Source: Glandiceps talaboti
Lineage: Eukaryota > Hemichordata > Enteropneusta > Spengelidae
Direction of reading: 5' to 3'
Assembly (NCBI RefSeq): GCF_964340395.1
Contig: NC_135565.1
Coordinates: 22,779,709 to 22,843,708, forward strand
Length of the DNA: 64,000 nucleotides
A program made the translations under genes and the position numbers. This document shows, in pieces, positions 1 through 12,358 of the stretch. The first letter of the stretch is position 1, and each line of letters starts with the position of its first letter. The notes below the pieces were generated by a model. That model was not told where the DNA came from. It ran no database searches and was given only the letters and a program-made list of their open reading frames with translations.

Positions 1-526
1 GTATGTGTATGTGTATGTAATTACCAGAATCGACTTACGTGGCGGCAATTGTCGCTCAACTTTTCGTGCTAAATGTTCTTCACTCTCCTTGACCTGCGAT
101 TGTTAGAAATGTGTATGATATCATTTCATAATGTATCAGATTTGATTATGAAAACTTGATTTTGTGAGGAGGATCAAAAACTGAGTACAAAAATGAAGAC
201 GTTACAAGGTAACATTGTCTGTAACATCGATAGCACGGTTTGTACCAAGTGTTTAATAGATCCCTACAATGGCTCACCGTCTCTCTAAGAACATAATAAC
301 AATAGAACGGCGACAAATGATGTTGAAACTAAGGCAACATGTATATTGGACCTTCTTACCGATTGATTACGTAGATGAATATCGTAAGTCAAGTATTGAC
401 GAGAAGTCCTTAAATAACGAAAGAGGAATATAATGGATTTGTTAATTGATATAGGTAACAAATTTCATCTAGTAGAGAGACGTATTTTCAAAACATGCCT
501 TTCCATCTAACACAACTAGGATTTGA

Positions 527-832
527 ATTGATCACTTTCATACTAACCTCGAATGACCACTTTCATACTAACCTCGAATGATCACTTTCATACTAACCTC
601 GAATGATCACTTTCATACTAACCTCGAATGATCACTTTTATACTAACCTCGAATGATCACTTTCATACTAACCTCGAATGATCACTTTCATACTAACCTC
701 GAATGATCACTTTCATACTAACCTTGAATTGATCACTTTTATACTAGCCTTGAATTGATCACTTTCATACTAACGTCGAATGACCACTTTCATACTAACC
801 TTGAATTGATCAGTTTCATACTAACCTCGAAT
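527..832. repeat. 25-bp minisatellite, about 12 copies
   Basis: A 25-bp unit with core ACTTTCATACTAACCTCGAA is repeated head to tail. The central copies are nearly identical. Copies at the right edge diverge (CTTGAATTG variants), the usual edge decay of a minisatellite. Confidence 0.9.
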
Positions 833-2283
833 GTGCAAAAGACGTGTTCTATTTGCACTGAAATACCAAGAATCACAACTAACATCACGTAAATATTCAT
901 TCTTGATGTTTCTGAAAAGGCATTCAAAAATATGAATACAGTTGTAACGAAAAATGTAACTATTTATCTATATCAATGTAAGTGTCAGATACCTAAAGGT
1001 CTACTTTTGATTGCGGCAGTATTCAGTATTTAGACAGGTGATTATAAGCATGCATGCACACATTCACAGACGCACGCGCTGACGCACATTCACAGATACA
1101 CGCGCTGACACACATTCACGGACGCACATGCTAATACGATCCTTTTTATAGGTAAAGCATTCTGGGATCGTTAGGGAATAACTTAGTTGGAACTGCGTGT
1201 TGATTCGCAAACACACCTCCATTGAAGTACTAAGTTATTACTGTCGATTCGACAACGCTAGCTGCTGATGTTGCATGACATGTATTTTCGCTTTCCTCTT
1301 TTTGTCATGTCAATCGCTCATGAATCTACCAAATCAAACATTTATCAGTGTGTTTGATCTGACCATGTTTTTATATATATTTTCTCGCAAAATGGACGTG
1401 TACGTATCAAACAAAGTATACCAATTGTATAATTTTTTTGATCCAAATGAGTATCTCAGTAATTTGCTGGATCGGAACTATTTTCATAAGCTTTCATACC
1501 TGGCACAAGGGTTTAGCCACCACATACATTTGAAACCACGGCACTCGATTGTAGATTAACATTTGACTAAGAGTTTAATACTTACGTGACTGTATTGGGA
1601 AGCCCGTTCAACGAAAAGATAAGTCAGCTATTGCAGTACTGCAGACTGTAGACACACACACACACACATGTTGACTAACTTATATAAACACCCGCTTCAA
1701 AACACAGACAAACACACCATACGTTCTTGAATCTGTATCTTTTCATATCAACTCACCGAACAAGTCCCAATAACTACTACATTATTTCTCCGTATGGATT
1801 ATAAACAAACTAATAAAGAGGCTAGGAGATTGCTCCTTACACCATGGTTTCTATTTCATCAAGTGTTTTCAATCACACAAAACAACATTTTGCTGTGACT
1901 TCATAGCTCCAAACGTACCATACAGACACAATATGGTGTGATGTTATTCTATTCGGTACATTTTGATTGCAATGTGTGTGTTAGAGTGGATTTCAATCAA
2001 GCGAGTGCTTCAACAAATCAAACATAAGCTTTTCTTCAATTTCATTCAAATTTATTCATTGCCCATGTTAAGCCGAACATTTGAAGCTGTATCCATGCCC
2101 TATAAGATATTCATTTGGTAGATTGCTTGGGGTACGTTTATCGTCATTATTATATAAGTAGGTGTACTGAATATTTGTGTGTAGAGTTTAATTTATGTTA
2201 TTGGCACCTAAAGTAAGATTATAACTATTTCCATGGTCCTCACCAGATAACAATTATGTACGTCTTTTGTTATCTGGTAAAAT

Positions 2284-2335
2284 AAATTTCATTCATTCAT
2301 TCATTCATTCATTCATTCATTCATTCATCATTCAA
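2284..2335. repeat. (ATTC)n, possible retrotransposon 3' tail
   Basis: A run of ATTC repeats follows AAATAAATTTC and about 250 bp of AT-rich non-coding sequence. Tetranucleotide tails of this kind terminate some CR1/L2/RTE-type LINEs. No coding remnant was seen upstream, so this could be a plain microsatellite. Confidence 0.4.
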
Positions 2336-3086
2336 GGCCAAAAGTCTTATGATTTTGGTAGAATTGCTGACGTCACATACTGTGGCTGAAATCTAAAGCA
2401 TCGTCGTTGGGTTAATTCCAATACCTAGAAAAATAGTTCACCCACACGTCATGCCACATATTAGAGTCTGATTGGGTAGACAGGGTTGAGTATGTTATAC
2501 AAGTAACCTCATACTGGTAGCTAATTGGTTGGACAGCGATGAGAGCTGTCAATCATGTATAGTCATATCGGCGTCTGATTGGTTGGACAGAGGAACAGCT
2601 GTCAATCATTTAACTTTATACTAGTGTAGACTGATCGGAAGCCAACAATCTTACACCATGCTACAAAAGTATCAAAATGCCTACTAAACTATATTATCCA
2701 CACATATTGGCAATCATTCAAATATTAGTCACATACGTCATAACAAGACTATCATGTAAGAACGGTGGTTTATTGGACTATATGAAAGAAAAAAGTATTC
2801 CAATATCAAGTATTTTCCCACCAACATCATTTCCGTTTTTCTGCATTTTCTCACCAACCATTGAAAAAGTTTATGTAACGTCATTTTTGTTAGCCTATAT
2901 CGTAGGCATAACAATTTCGTACATTGAGGTCAATATGAGGTTTTTAAATTTAGCAATTAGCATGAAATGGTTAATACAAACCTATGTTATCATATTTTAA
3001 CGATGGCAATGTAAGATTTCCAGCTCAGTTTTAATGTCGACAACAGCGGATACCATAATGAAAAATTACAGTCAGACAATGAAAAC

Positions 3087-3092
3087 TTTAAT
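3087..3092 (-). terminator. possible polyadenylation signal of the lectin gene
   Basis: ATTAAA on the minus strand, about 105 nt past the stop codon at 3196. A canonical AATAAA appears only further down (about 2769-2774). The site is plausible but unproven. Confidence 0.3.
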
Positions 3093-3195
3093 TTGACAAA
3101 GTAACCTTTTACAATGTATGTCGATTATGTCAATGTACTTATAAAATCAAACTGTTTCTTTTACTTTAAACATATATCATGATGAAATATCATAT

Positions 3196-3398
3196 TCAGA
3201 ATGTAAATGTGGGCATTTCACAAACAAATCCAACAACAGCCTGAGTGCAACTTTTCTCATTCCATGTTCCATCAGTGGAATCGATCAGCACACAATCATT
3301 AGCATCTGTAAACGTGTTGCTTGGCGACCACTTTTCGTACGTGTCAGTGGCTCCGCTTTCCCAGACGAAAGCGCCCTCTGTGTCAATATCATTGTATC
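3196..3398 (-). CDS. exon 13: C-type lectin domain 3, C-terminal part, and stop
   Basis: Acceptor TTTGCTTTGGCAG, phase 1 in. It encodes the core from YNDIDTEGAFVWESG through CVLIDSTDGTWNEKSC to GFVCEM and ends in a 7-residue tail and stop. The loop that normally carries EPN or QPD reads SPSN, and the usual WND reads WNE, so canonical calcium/sugar-site residues are not intact. The cysteine spacing is typical of the fold. Confidence 0.88.
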
Positions 3399-3956
3399 CT
3401 GCCAAAGCAAACATATGCAGGGATCAGACAGACACAGTTGTTTCGTGTTTATATCATGACTTTGTAAGCTGAACGCAAAGCTCTTGATAAATACTTTCTG
3501 TTCCACGGCTATTATCTTATAGCATTTTTATTTCCATTGACGTTTGACATTGTCACGGCAACCTACGTTTAAACTTTAAGTTCGAAGAAAGAGGCCATAC
3601 AATTTTAACTTATGGTTTTTTCTTCATATTTCTAAGTCGCAATTATCGCTACTAGACCATTGTATAATATTGAAGTATCTTATTGCCACTTTATCATTTT
3701 CATTTGGAAAGAATGATGAACCCTTAATTGCCTCCACATCTAGGCTGCACGGAGGTGAAAGTGTTCTGTACCAAAGGCAAAAATACTCAAGGATCACGAA
3801 AGCGTTGGCGTATTTGTGAAACGAATAAACGCATTATTTACCAATAAAGCGAATACACACAAGTTATGCCTTTAAAGTTTGTCATCGAGGCCCGTATTGA
3901 GGGATTCACAAAGAATTACATTATACAGATAGTTACTAATACTAAACATTCATTAC

Positions 3957-4054
3957 CTATGAAACTTTGACATCCAATACATACTGTATTTATTAAGGTT
4001 GTTATAAACTGGTTGTTCTCTGCATCCGTAATTGTCACCAATGTAGCACCAACA
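3957..4054 (-). CDS. exon 12: C-type lectin domain 3, middle part
   Basis: Thirty-two codons with one spare base at each end (phase 2 in, phase 1 out). The peptide has GATLVTITDAENNQFI, the second helix of a lectin domain, and ends in FIG; the next exon supplies YND, together the WIGLND position. Donor G|GTAATG; acceptor CCATAG has a weak pyrimidine tract. The phases join exactly to exons 11 and 13. Confidence 0.82.
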
Positions 4055-4839
4055 CTATGGATATATATAGTAAATTGTGAATAAAAATAATAGTAAAATA
4101 AAGTATAATTATAAAGCAGAAGTTTTAACCAGACTTGGACTTGTCTTTTTATTCAAACTCAAGTTATGCCATACTCAAATCCATCTGTGTTGAAAAGTTT
4201 ATCATACCATGCATATCACTGTAGTTGGACTGATACTTATTTGTACTACGAACTCAAACAATTATGTTATAATTGAATTATTTGAAATGAATGGAATGTC
4301 AGAAGCAAGATTGAAAATGTATGTTTGCTGTTGAAATGTTTTTTATGGGTGTAGTACTAAGTAAGGTAGCACCAATATAATGGATATAGAAAGACCACTG
4401 TGAATCTGTTCTGTTGTATTAATTGTTACATAATGGAAGATAGATCAGACCTAGTACTTGACAGATGTATAAGTAATGTAATATGTATAAGTATACTGAA
4501 GTGAATATTAAACACACCCAATCACTATACCAAATTACACGAAACCAAAACAAGACAAGACAAACTTCATCTTACCGTGTACAATAAATTTTCATTTACG
4601 AATAGTAAGTGCAGGAATTCTGTATAAATGTTTTACACTGAAAACACAATTCCCTGAGTATGCATGTACACGTATACCATAATTATATTATTCCATTTGT
4701 AAAAAATACCGCCAATGGCGTTGTAGCACAACTGTAGTTTTTAAAAATGTTTATCCATATGCTAGTCTATGCTAACAATAGGTGTTTATTTGCTGAATAA
4801 CTATCCAGTTGCCTATCCAACCATGTTGCTATCTTTACG

Positions 4840-5470
4840 ATAAATGCTATCATTTGGCTGTTGCTATGGGCGTGGTCATGTTGTTAGATATATTTGCATA
4901 CATTTGTGTATGTTTTTGTTCACTTGTGTATGAATTCCTGATATTGTCTTTGCAATATACGTGATCATTTGGCTGTTGCTATGGGCGTGGTCTTGTTGCT
5001 AGGAAAATTTACATACATTTTTTGAATGTTTATTCAATTGTCTATTAAACCCTGTTGTTATCTTTGTGAAATACACCACCGTTTGGCTGTTGCTATGGGC
5101 GTGGTCATGGTTACTAGGGTATTTGCATACAGTTTTTAAATGTTAATTCATCTGTCTTTCTATTCCTGTTGTTATCTTTGCAATATACGTGATTATTTGG
5201 CTGTTGTTATGGGCGTGGTCTTGTTGCTATGCAAATTTGCATACATTTTTTGGATGTTTATTCAATTATCTATTAAACCCTGTTGTTATCTATGTGAAAT
5301 ACACCACCGTTTGGCTGTTGCTATGGGCGTGGTCATGGTTGCTAGGGTATTTGCATACATTTTTTGAATGTTTACTCACTTGCTTACCAGATGATGTTGT
5401 TATTTGACCAAAATATACTGCCATTTGGTTGTTGCTAAGGGCGTGGTCATGGTCGCTAGGGCCAATTTTG
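4840..5470. repeat. 114-bp tandem repeat, six copies
   Basis: The core GGCTGTTGCTATGGGCGTGG recurs at about 4853, 4968, 5082, 5196, 5310 and 5424, a spacing of 114-115 bp. Copies alternate between two types (GTGATCATTT or CACCACCG before the core), which implies a 228-bp higher-order unit. Related copies occur near 50.5 kb and, reversed, in each 3.77-kb unit (first at 18.2-18.34 kb). Confidence 0.85.
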
Positions 5471-6000
5471 TCAAAATGTTTTTAAGAAAATCTGCAGAAT
5501 AACAGTTTCAGAAACATCTCGCCAAGTTTCAGACTAATTGACCAAGTACTTTTTGAGATATAAGTTTTTGACCAAAAATGAACATTTTTACACCTAATTT
5601 GCATATCACTCATGGAATCATGGTAAGCTTAATATTTCTTCGTCCATACATCCCTAGATACATTCCCATTAAATTTCAGCCCAATCTGCTCAGTAGTTTT
5701 AGAATTATAGATTTTTAACCAAAAAGACACATTTTTAGCCCTAATTTGCATATCACTGATGGAATCATCCCGTCATGAACAAATCTTACTTTACACCACC
5801 TTAAGAATGTTCCCACCAAATTTCGCACCAATCTGCCCAGTAGTTTCTGAGTTTAAGTTTTTTGACCAAAAATCACATTTTTGACCCAAATCACACACCT
5901 GTGATGCAATCATTTTGATTTGAACAATTTCCCAACTAGACACCCAAAGTAATGGACCCACCAAATATCGTGGCAATCGGTTCAGCGGTTTTTGACTTTA
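5470..6000. repeat. 146-bp diverged tandem repeat ending in (CA)n
   Basis: Segments with AATTTGCATATCACT then GATGGAATCAT recur about every 146 bp (about 5595, 5743, 5890), alternating with CCAATCTGCCCAGTAGTTT-like segments. The array runs directly into the (CA)n at 6010 and then GACGCCGGGCGATCCC. This looks like one dispersed element with internal repeats and a microsatellite tail. Confidence 0.65.
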
Positions 6001-6009
6001 AGTTGTTTA

Positions 6010-6024
6010 CACACACACACACAT

Positions 6025-6099
<75 letters not shown>
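6010..6099. repeat. (CA)n microsatellite
   Basis: About 45 CA dinucleotides with one TCC interruption near the start. It follows the 146-bp repeat and is followed by GACGCCGGGCG. It lies within intron 11 of the lectin gene. Confidence 0.95.
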
Positions 6100-6102
<3 letters not shown>

Positions 6103-6284
6103 GCCGGGCGATCCCTATAGCACTACTGAACAAGTTCAGTTGTGCTAATGAGAGATGAGAATGTAGTCGTAACGAACATCATCAAGTCATCTCTACAAAG
6201 GAGGTACTAACACGCCTCGGTGTATATCCTACTATTACAGATAAACTTGGATAAATACATATTTTAAACAAAATGAATATTTAC

Positions 6285-6372
6285 GTTGCACATAGCTGGC
6301 GACTTTCCTCAAAATTTGTTGAAGATAATTCTGTCTCATATCGATAACAGCTGTCCTTATGAAAAGTCCATC
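6285..6372 (-). CDS. exon 11: C-type lectin domain 3, N-terminal part
   Basis: Twenty-eight codons with two spare bases at each end (phase 1 in, phase 2 out). Acceptor TTTTTCAG, donor AC|GTAAAT. The peptide WTFHKDSCYRYETELSS then FEESRQLCA is the first strand, first helix and first cysteines of a short-form lectin domain. The split codon joins exon 12 as T, giving CATVGATLV, as expected for the family. Confidence 0.85.
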
Positions 6373-6993
6373 CTGAAAAATTCATGACATTGACTAAAAA
6401 CATAGTTACTGCAAAATGAGGACGACCTTCAAAATACCCTTTAGACTTTACGAGTTACTGGAACTAAAGGTAAATGTAGTATATGGCCTATTTCAATTAA
6501 ATGTTTCTTCGACTTGGTATTCCATTAGCGTTGTAAATGAATAAACACTCTGATATGAAACCATAATTGTTTAATGCTATTTATATCCAGACTTTCGCTG
6601 TCAAGCAACAGACAATTAATAGGCAATTATCAATATTAATCTACTGTGCTAGTTAGCAAATTCAAGACGTTCAAAGCATTCTATGCGGGTTGCATACACC
6701 AAGGACAGAAAATCTTACCGTTGAATGTATTGCCATTGTCACGTTGCTATGGTGATAAGACCGATGATGTAAATTGTCATAAAGTGGTATTAATGGGGAT
6801 AAATAAACGCATTCAGGGATCGGATATATCTCCTTGTAGGATACACGTTTACATGATTCTCTAATCAGTAGGGAGATGTAAGCATATAACTTTATGAAAC
6901 TAAACATTTCTTGTCAATAGCAATAATGTCAAATATAAACTGCACGCGCACACACACACATACACACACACGCGCGCGCGCGCGCGCAAGCAA

Positions 6994-7058
<65 letters not shown>

Positions 7059-7889
7059 TACATACATATAATATATTGTAGCCTACCGTATCCACATGGT
7101 ATTTCATTGTCGATATCTGTTGAAACAAAATATCAATTAATAGAAATGTCAGATGGCAACCCATTTCTTTAATAAGTTTATTACAATTACTAAGTTTATT
7201 ACAATTAATGAAGTAAAATATCTACATTAGTTTCAAAAAATCAAACAATTTAATTAAACAAGCAAATGTATAGTTGTTTACTAATAGTAGTATTTTCGCA
7301 CCAATGTGTATCTTTCCATCATAAGAGTAATGGGACATTCTTATCACATTTTAGCCAAAACGAAATATTTTGTATTCTTGCTAGACATGTTTTTAAGAAG
7401 GCATGAGCTTCGGAGGCAGAACGTCTTCTCTCTCCCAGATATAAGGAAAATGACAAGATGGAAATAAGAGAGAAATCAGAAGTATTAAAAAGAAAAACTG
7501 AAAAGGGCAGGCAGTAGGAGAACTAAGATAGAATACTATTGTATATGTCAAATATTTGATGGATGGGATAAGCTTTAAGTTGAACAAGCTTAGTTACATT
7601 ATGTAGGGTCAAAGCAACCATAAGCTCTTTTCATACCTATGCTACATACTACATTTGTATTAAAAAGTTGAATAAGCTTAGTTACTTTATATAGGGTCAA
7701 AACAACCATAAGCTCTGTTCAAACCTTGTTCTGCAATCCTTCTCTATAGTTTGTTCCTGAAGTCTTTCCTTCTTTGAAACTCGTTCTGAAAAGTACAACC
7801 TACCATAAAGTCACCACCTATAGAATATGTAGGTAAGTTATATTATCCTATATAGCCAACACTAGATCGTTGATATCTAAATCACCTAC
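6373..7889 (-). other. intron 10
   Basis: A 1.5-kb intron. It contains a compound (CA)n/(CG)n/(CGCA)n microsatellite (6946-7055). A 60-bp segment ending in TAGGGTCAAA-CAACCATAAGCTCT occurs twice (about 7575 and 7665). No exon-like segment was seen. Confidence 0.6.
6946..7055. repeat. compound CA/CG/CGCA microsatellite
   Basis: A run of CA, then alternating CG, then CGCA, then CA again, then CATA. Long alternating purine-pyrimidine tracts like this can adopt Z-DNA. Confidence 0.95.
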
Positions 7890-7964
7890 CCTCCTGACAT
7901 ATGTAGTGATTTTCTTGTAAGCAGTCTTCTACACTCCATACGTAACTGTATTCACGAACCATCT
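7890..7964 (-). CDS. exon 10: C-type lectin domain 2, C-terminal part
   Basis: Twenty-four codons, phase 1 to 1. Acceptor ATTTATATTCTAG, donor G|GTAGGT. The peptide MVREYSYVWSVEDC then HYICQE has the final Trp, Cys and ICE-like end of the fold. Joined to exon 9 it follows the conserved NC; joined to exon 11 it reads CQEGW, the start of the next domain. Confidence 0.85.
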
Positions 7965-8323
7965 CTAGAATATAAATAATATTGACTCATTCAAATTGCA
8001 TTCAAGCATTATAATGAAAACTTTCAGGGCTGCAAGGAACGTGGCGAATAAAGGTGTAAATGTTACCAATCTTTAAAGTCACCTACATGTACATTACTTT
8101 TCATGGAGTGTAATATCAATAACATTCAAATAGTGCAGCACTTAAGCTTCTTCGTCTCTCTCGACTAAACAGATTCCTCGTGTTGAGCACTTGTTGACAC
8201 GGCTTTTTTTAAAATCAAACAATTGTACTCATAATTTCTGCTACAGTTTATTTGTCGTTGTACTTCACATGGGGGGGGGGGGTAAAAACCGTGACTCTAT
8301 GGCATGCACACATGCAGTCTTAC

Positions 8324-8465
8324 TTGTACAATTTTCCTGTGTCCATTCATTGTTTCTGTATAGAGTTATAGTTGGTAGACTCTTATCTGAAAATACCATC
8401 TCATTTAAATCACTATCATAGTGCAGCCCAATCCACCAATCACTGGTACTTCCTGTCAACATTGC
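8324..8465 (-). CDS. exon 9: C-type lectin domain 2, middle part
   Basis: Forty-seven codons plus one base, phase 0 to 1. Acceptor CCGTCGTCAG, donor A|GTAAGA. It encodes SDWWIGLHYDSDLNEMVFSD (the WIGL core) and NNEWTQENC. No EPN or QPD motif is present at the sugar loop. The donor lies about 40 bp from a run of nine or more C on this strand (8272-8282). Confidence 0.88.
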
Positions 8466-8681
8466 CTGACGACGGAGGAACATCTAATTGGTGGAAGCAG
8501 TTATACATTTGGAATGACAAAGGATCTGAGCACATAAAGTTTGTAAGTTCATCGATTAGAATAATTCACTTCAAAAATTGAGTCTCGGGATGGGACGACT
8601 CAGAAATCATACACTAAAAAGTCCATCTGAGTCACTATATACTAATTCAGCCATTGAATTTCATTGTAGCAAGGCACTCAC

Positions 8682-8839
8682 GTGTGTAGTCCTACTGGAG
8701 ACTGTAGCCAATCGCCCACCAAATTTTGCGCATGCGAAATTAGCAGCGCTCCAATCATGTAATTCTGTAGCAAGGTAGAAACAGTGACCATCAAACGACA
8801 CTCCAGTTCCGTTAACACCACATGTTTGTTGCAGAGAAT
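8682..8839 (-). CDS. exon 8: C-type lectin domain 2, N-terminal part
   Basis: Fifty-two codons, phase 1 to 0. Acceptor AATTTCTTTTAG, donor CAC|GTGAGT. The peptide has CGVNGTGVSFDGHCFYLATE, then WSAANFACAKFGGRLATVS, with the long-form extra N-terminal Cys and the helix-1/helix-2 pattern. It is homologous to exon 5 and ends at the same point with the same phase. Confidence 0.88.
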
Positions 8840-9454
8840 CTAAAAGAAATTATTTCAAATCATTTAGACAATTTGGAATCGTCGTCCTTTGTGTTAATGT
8901 CATACTTTAATTTCCTGTGATGTCAAAATAGGTCAAACATCAAAATGTGTGACGTAAAAATAGTCCAAACATCAAAATGTATGACGTAATTCTAATTTCT
9001 ATATGGATAGGTATAGTCCTGTCCTTGTAATCAACATAAAACACGACTTTCTCTTTCAATCAATGTTTTTCAACCTCCCTGTTTAATATGTCTCCCTAAG
9101 TTACTAACTAACTGGTCTCACTGACTTCAATTGTATAAATATTTAGTCTAGCACATTTTGCTCTCTACACGATACTTCATATTCGGCACTTATTCGCACA
9201 TACACACTATCTGTTTCTCTCTCTTTCTCGATCTCTCTCTCCTCATTCTCTGCTTTTTTCACTACATTTTTTTTCATTCAGTCTTTATTTGTAACTGCAA
9301 TTTCGCTAATGGTGCTTGATTACGACAATCCAATACTACTACAACACACTTTTTTGAGTCGGATGTTCATAAGTAAGGTAGGAAAAATAAAGCGGAGGGA
9401 CGCAATCTAAGGCAATGACGGCTATTCAACACGCCTTGATACATGTAACTTTTC

Positions 9455-9640
9455 CATATATTGTGCATATCAGATCCATAGATTGTGCATATCATCAGAT
9501 CCATATATTGTGCATATCAGATCCATATATTGTGCATATCAGATCCATAGATTGTGCATATCATCAGATCCATATATTGTGCATATCAGATCCATATATT
9601 GTGCATATCAGATCCATATGTATTGTGCATATCAGATGGA
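9455..9640. repeat. 22/25-bp repeat in 69-bp higher-order units
   Basis: The unit ATTGTGCATATCAGATCCAT (22 bp with flanks) recurs. Every third copy has an extra ATC, giving a 25+22+22 = 69-bp period seen at about 9480 and 9549. Because 69 is divisible by three it leaves a long but meaningless open frame. Confidence 0.85.
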
Positions 9641-11589
9641 ATCATTCTATGTAGATCTATGACACATTACACAACAATTAATTCACATTTGTCCTTTAAT
9701 ATTTCAAACATGTTGTATATACATGCATGTCTAATGGGACTAGTCCATCTTTGAACAATCGATTTCGACTTACTTGAACATTCAAACAACAATAAGCTTA
9801 CAATTTTTTTCCTTTCAAATTTCAAATATATTGTACATGTCGGATTCTATACATGTTTAATGATGTTGTACATACACGTCAGTTTGATGGATAAGAAACC
9901 TAACTACATATACAATTGGAAATACAAAACCGTTTCGCAAAAGATATCGGTGCAAATTGTACTGGAGGTGCCGAAAGATTATAAGCAATACATAGTCGTT
10001 CGGTGAATTTGGGAAGTGTACTAGTTAAAATATTTAGTGTTTTTACGAGATTATGTGGCGATTCTAGAATATAGCCTAAATCTAGTTGAAGATGTTATTA
10101 TATATTTAGTTCTGGAATAGCTCTTCCATCGTTTTCCCTCGACAATTAGATAAAAAGTCGGTTAAATTCAAAAGGAAAGAAACGTCAACTTAAGTAGCGT
10201 CATTTCATTGTAGAGGCGGCTGTACAGGGAACTGCTGAACACTGTTGGAATCAGAAAGCACAGAATTGATAATGTCTATTCAATATTAATGATGGTGTTT
10301 TAGCGTATTGAAATTGCACAGGTTCACTGCTATATGACACTCAGCCGTGATCAACTTATATACAAACTTGATGTGTCTGTTTGTGAAATGTACCGAAGCC
10401 GAATTCTTTAACAGTGTAATGAATAACTTTTGTGTTAATACTACATTTTATAATGATAAGAGGAAAAGGACAAAGAAGTATGGTGCATTGAGTCATGAAG
10501 TTTGATAATGTTATCTCCCAGAATAATGATGAAATAAGATAAGGTGACTAATGTTACCTATGGTAATAGAGAAATAAATTATTAATATATCATGTCTTGG
10601 ATTCAGGTCACCAGAACGAGACCTTACATAGCAGCTGAGTTCTGTAAGTTAACGTATTTTTATAGTATATTTTATTCTATTATACTTCAATTAGACTCTT
10701 TCCAAATATATTCCAAATATATTGAAACTTTATCTGGAAACATGTAGAATGTTCGAGAGTGTGGTCATAAGGGTCGGTAACGCCAGTTTGGTGATGAGGC
10801 GACATAAATATCTGAGTGTTCGTAAGTATCATGTATTGGTATATTATCTGTATATTCTGTTTACTAACGTTACAGTCAAAAGAGAAGATCCAGTACGTAT
10901 TATCTTACGAATGATATGAGGTGATTTCCCTAGAGGTGCTCAATCTATACCAAAGGTTAATTGATCGCTGCATATCTGTATGACCTAAGGTGACCTATTG
11001 CAGCTAATTTGCTTATTGTACATTTCATCTTATCATGCTTATTCAGTGTAAATAGTTTATGTAGTCTATTTACATATAATTAATTTTGCTAAAGGTAGAA
11101 ACTAATTAGCTAATACATACCTAACAAATCCCTAAGTTTAGTTCCTTGGAGCATCATAGTGCCGGTAGGTAATGAAGGTCTTTATATGTATTTAAAAAAA
11201 TATACATTGAAGCAGATTTTTCACCTTCAAGTTAATGGATATGTCTTTTCCAATTGATAGTTGGTGATGTTAACATTTGAATGAATTTTTAATTTCTTGG
11301 ATAGGATAAAGATGTTTTATTACACGGCGTTGTGAAATGCAGCGACCTGCTGGCGCCAGATGCATATCGTCAATGATTCATTCACCTGCACTTTTTATTT
11401 GGTGACTAAGGGTATGACTAAACATGCATCTAGCTATTGAACAGCGTATTGTCAATATTTAGTTTCTTTACCTTTCGCATAAATGTGAAAGATAATTACC
11501 TTAGCATATGAATTACTTCAACAAATAAACGCAAATCTTCAATTATGTTAATTCAACCTTGTACTGTGGTATTAAAAGGGGTCAGGATA

Positions 11590-12190
11590 CTGCCGGGTGG
11601 CTAGCATGAGAAAATTCCTACTTCACATACACAGGGAACCTTGCACTAAGCAAGCACAGCCATGTACCAGCTGTATGCCTCACAGCCCCGTTACAGGATA
11701 TACTTCTGAAAAGCCCAGCTACATGCTTGTGAAAAGTATGCCTGTTACAGTATTGCCCACAAATCTGCTACATTACTGTGCCTGGGTAATAGGGCTATTG
11801 ATAATAAAATTGTTGGGGCCTATAGCACTGCTCAAACAGCTAGTACCTATGGCTACTGAAAATATCTGTTATAGCTATGCTCCGGTACATATCTGGAACA
11901 TGCCTGGGAAATACCCCTGCTACAGTATGGCGCACATAGGTGTTACATAGCTGTTGAAAAAAGCTTTCATACAAGGTTGTTATAAAAAAAAACTATGCTG
12001 CATTGCTTTTTCTCACATGGATGTTGGTATACCAGTTGTACACCTATCTCATCAGACTACGTATCATGTATGTTGCACCTGTGTGCTAGCTGGCCAGAGC
12101 TATTACACTGATATTTTACACATAGCTAGTACAGCCCCTGTCAATAGGGTTGGTACAGATATGTGCACATTCCTGCCCTAGCATGAGATA
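11590..12190. repeat. degenerate semi-repetitive stretch
   Basis: Words such as CTGTTACAG, CTGCTACA, GCTACTG and CCTGGG recur irregularly, mixed with TGCCCACA and GTATGCC. It reads like a decayed minisatellite, and base composition is more balanced than around it. No domain is visible in the open frames at 11597-11950 and 11954-12181. Confidence 0.35.
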
Positions 12191-12268
12191 TAGGCACTGC
12201 CTAATATAATGATTGTTTACTCATGGCGTTAGCTGTATTCTGTACCCTCCCCCCCCCCATGGCCTTAC

Positions 12269-12358
12269 CTGTGTTTTCAACCTCCCCAGAACATATATAA
12301 CGTTTAGCTTCACTGCAACCCTCATTGTTCATTTTCCATGAAAACAATGCCTCCATTT
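12269..12358 (-). CDS. exon 7: C-type lectin domain 1, C-terminal part
   Basis: Twenty-nine codons, phase 1 to 1. The acceptor AAAG follows a (GTTT)n run that serves as the pyrimidine-rich tract; donor ACAG|GTAAGG. Peptide MEALFSWKMNNEGC then KRYICSGEVENT closes the first lectin domain. The usual WND reads WKM, so a canonical calcium ligand is missing. Confidence 0.82.

Larger units (their letters stand above)
1..3086. other. 3' intergenic flank of the lectin gene
   Basis: I see no convincing gene here. The stretch holds a 25-bp minisatellite (527-832), three 24-bp repeats rich in CA/CG (about 1055-1130), a short (CA)n near 1652, an (ATTC)n tail (2284-2335), and three related segments with a GATTGGTTGGACAG-like core (about 2466-2615). 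Open frames at 1275-1559 and 2677-3000 are AT-rich, match no family I recognise and lack splice or promoter context. Confidence 0.6.
4055..6284 (-). other. intron 11, filled by two tandem repeat families
   Basis: A 2.2-kb intron. It contains the 114-bp GGCGTGGTC-type array (4840-5470), then about four diverged copies of a 146-bp unit (5470-6000) whose last copy runs into (CA)n. I see no exon in it. Confidence 0.7.
8840..12268 (-). other. intron 7
   Basis: A 3.4-kb intron. It holds two 34-bp repeats with CAAACATCAAAATGT (8930-9000), a CT-rich stretch (9210-9250), a 69-bp higher-order repeat (9455-9640) and an odd semi-repetitive stretch (11590-12190). I see no additional module exon; a phase 1-1 exon there could have escaped me. 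Confidence 0.55.

Noticed and set aside
2677-3000. 107-codon frame with hydrophobic stretches
   Set aside because: AT-rich composition, no recognisable family, no promoter, and it lies in the 3' flank of the lectin gene. Possible but not supported.
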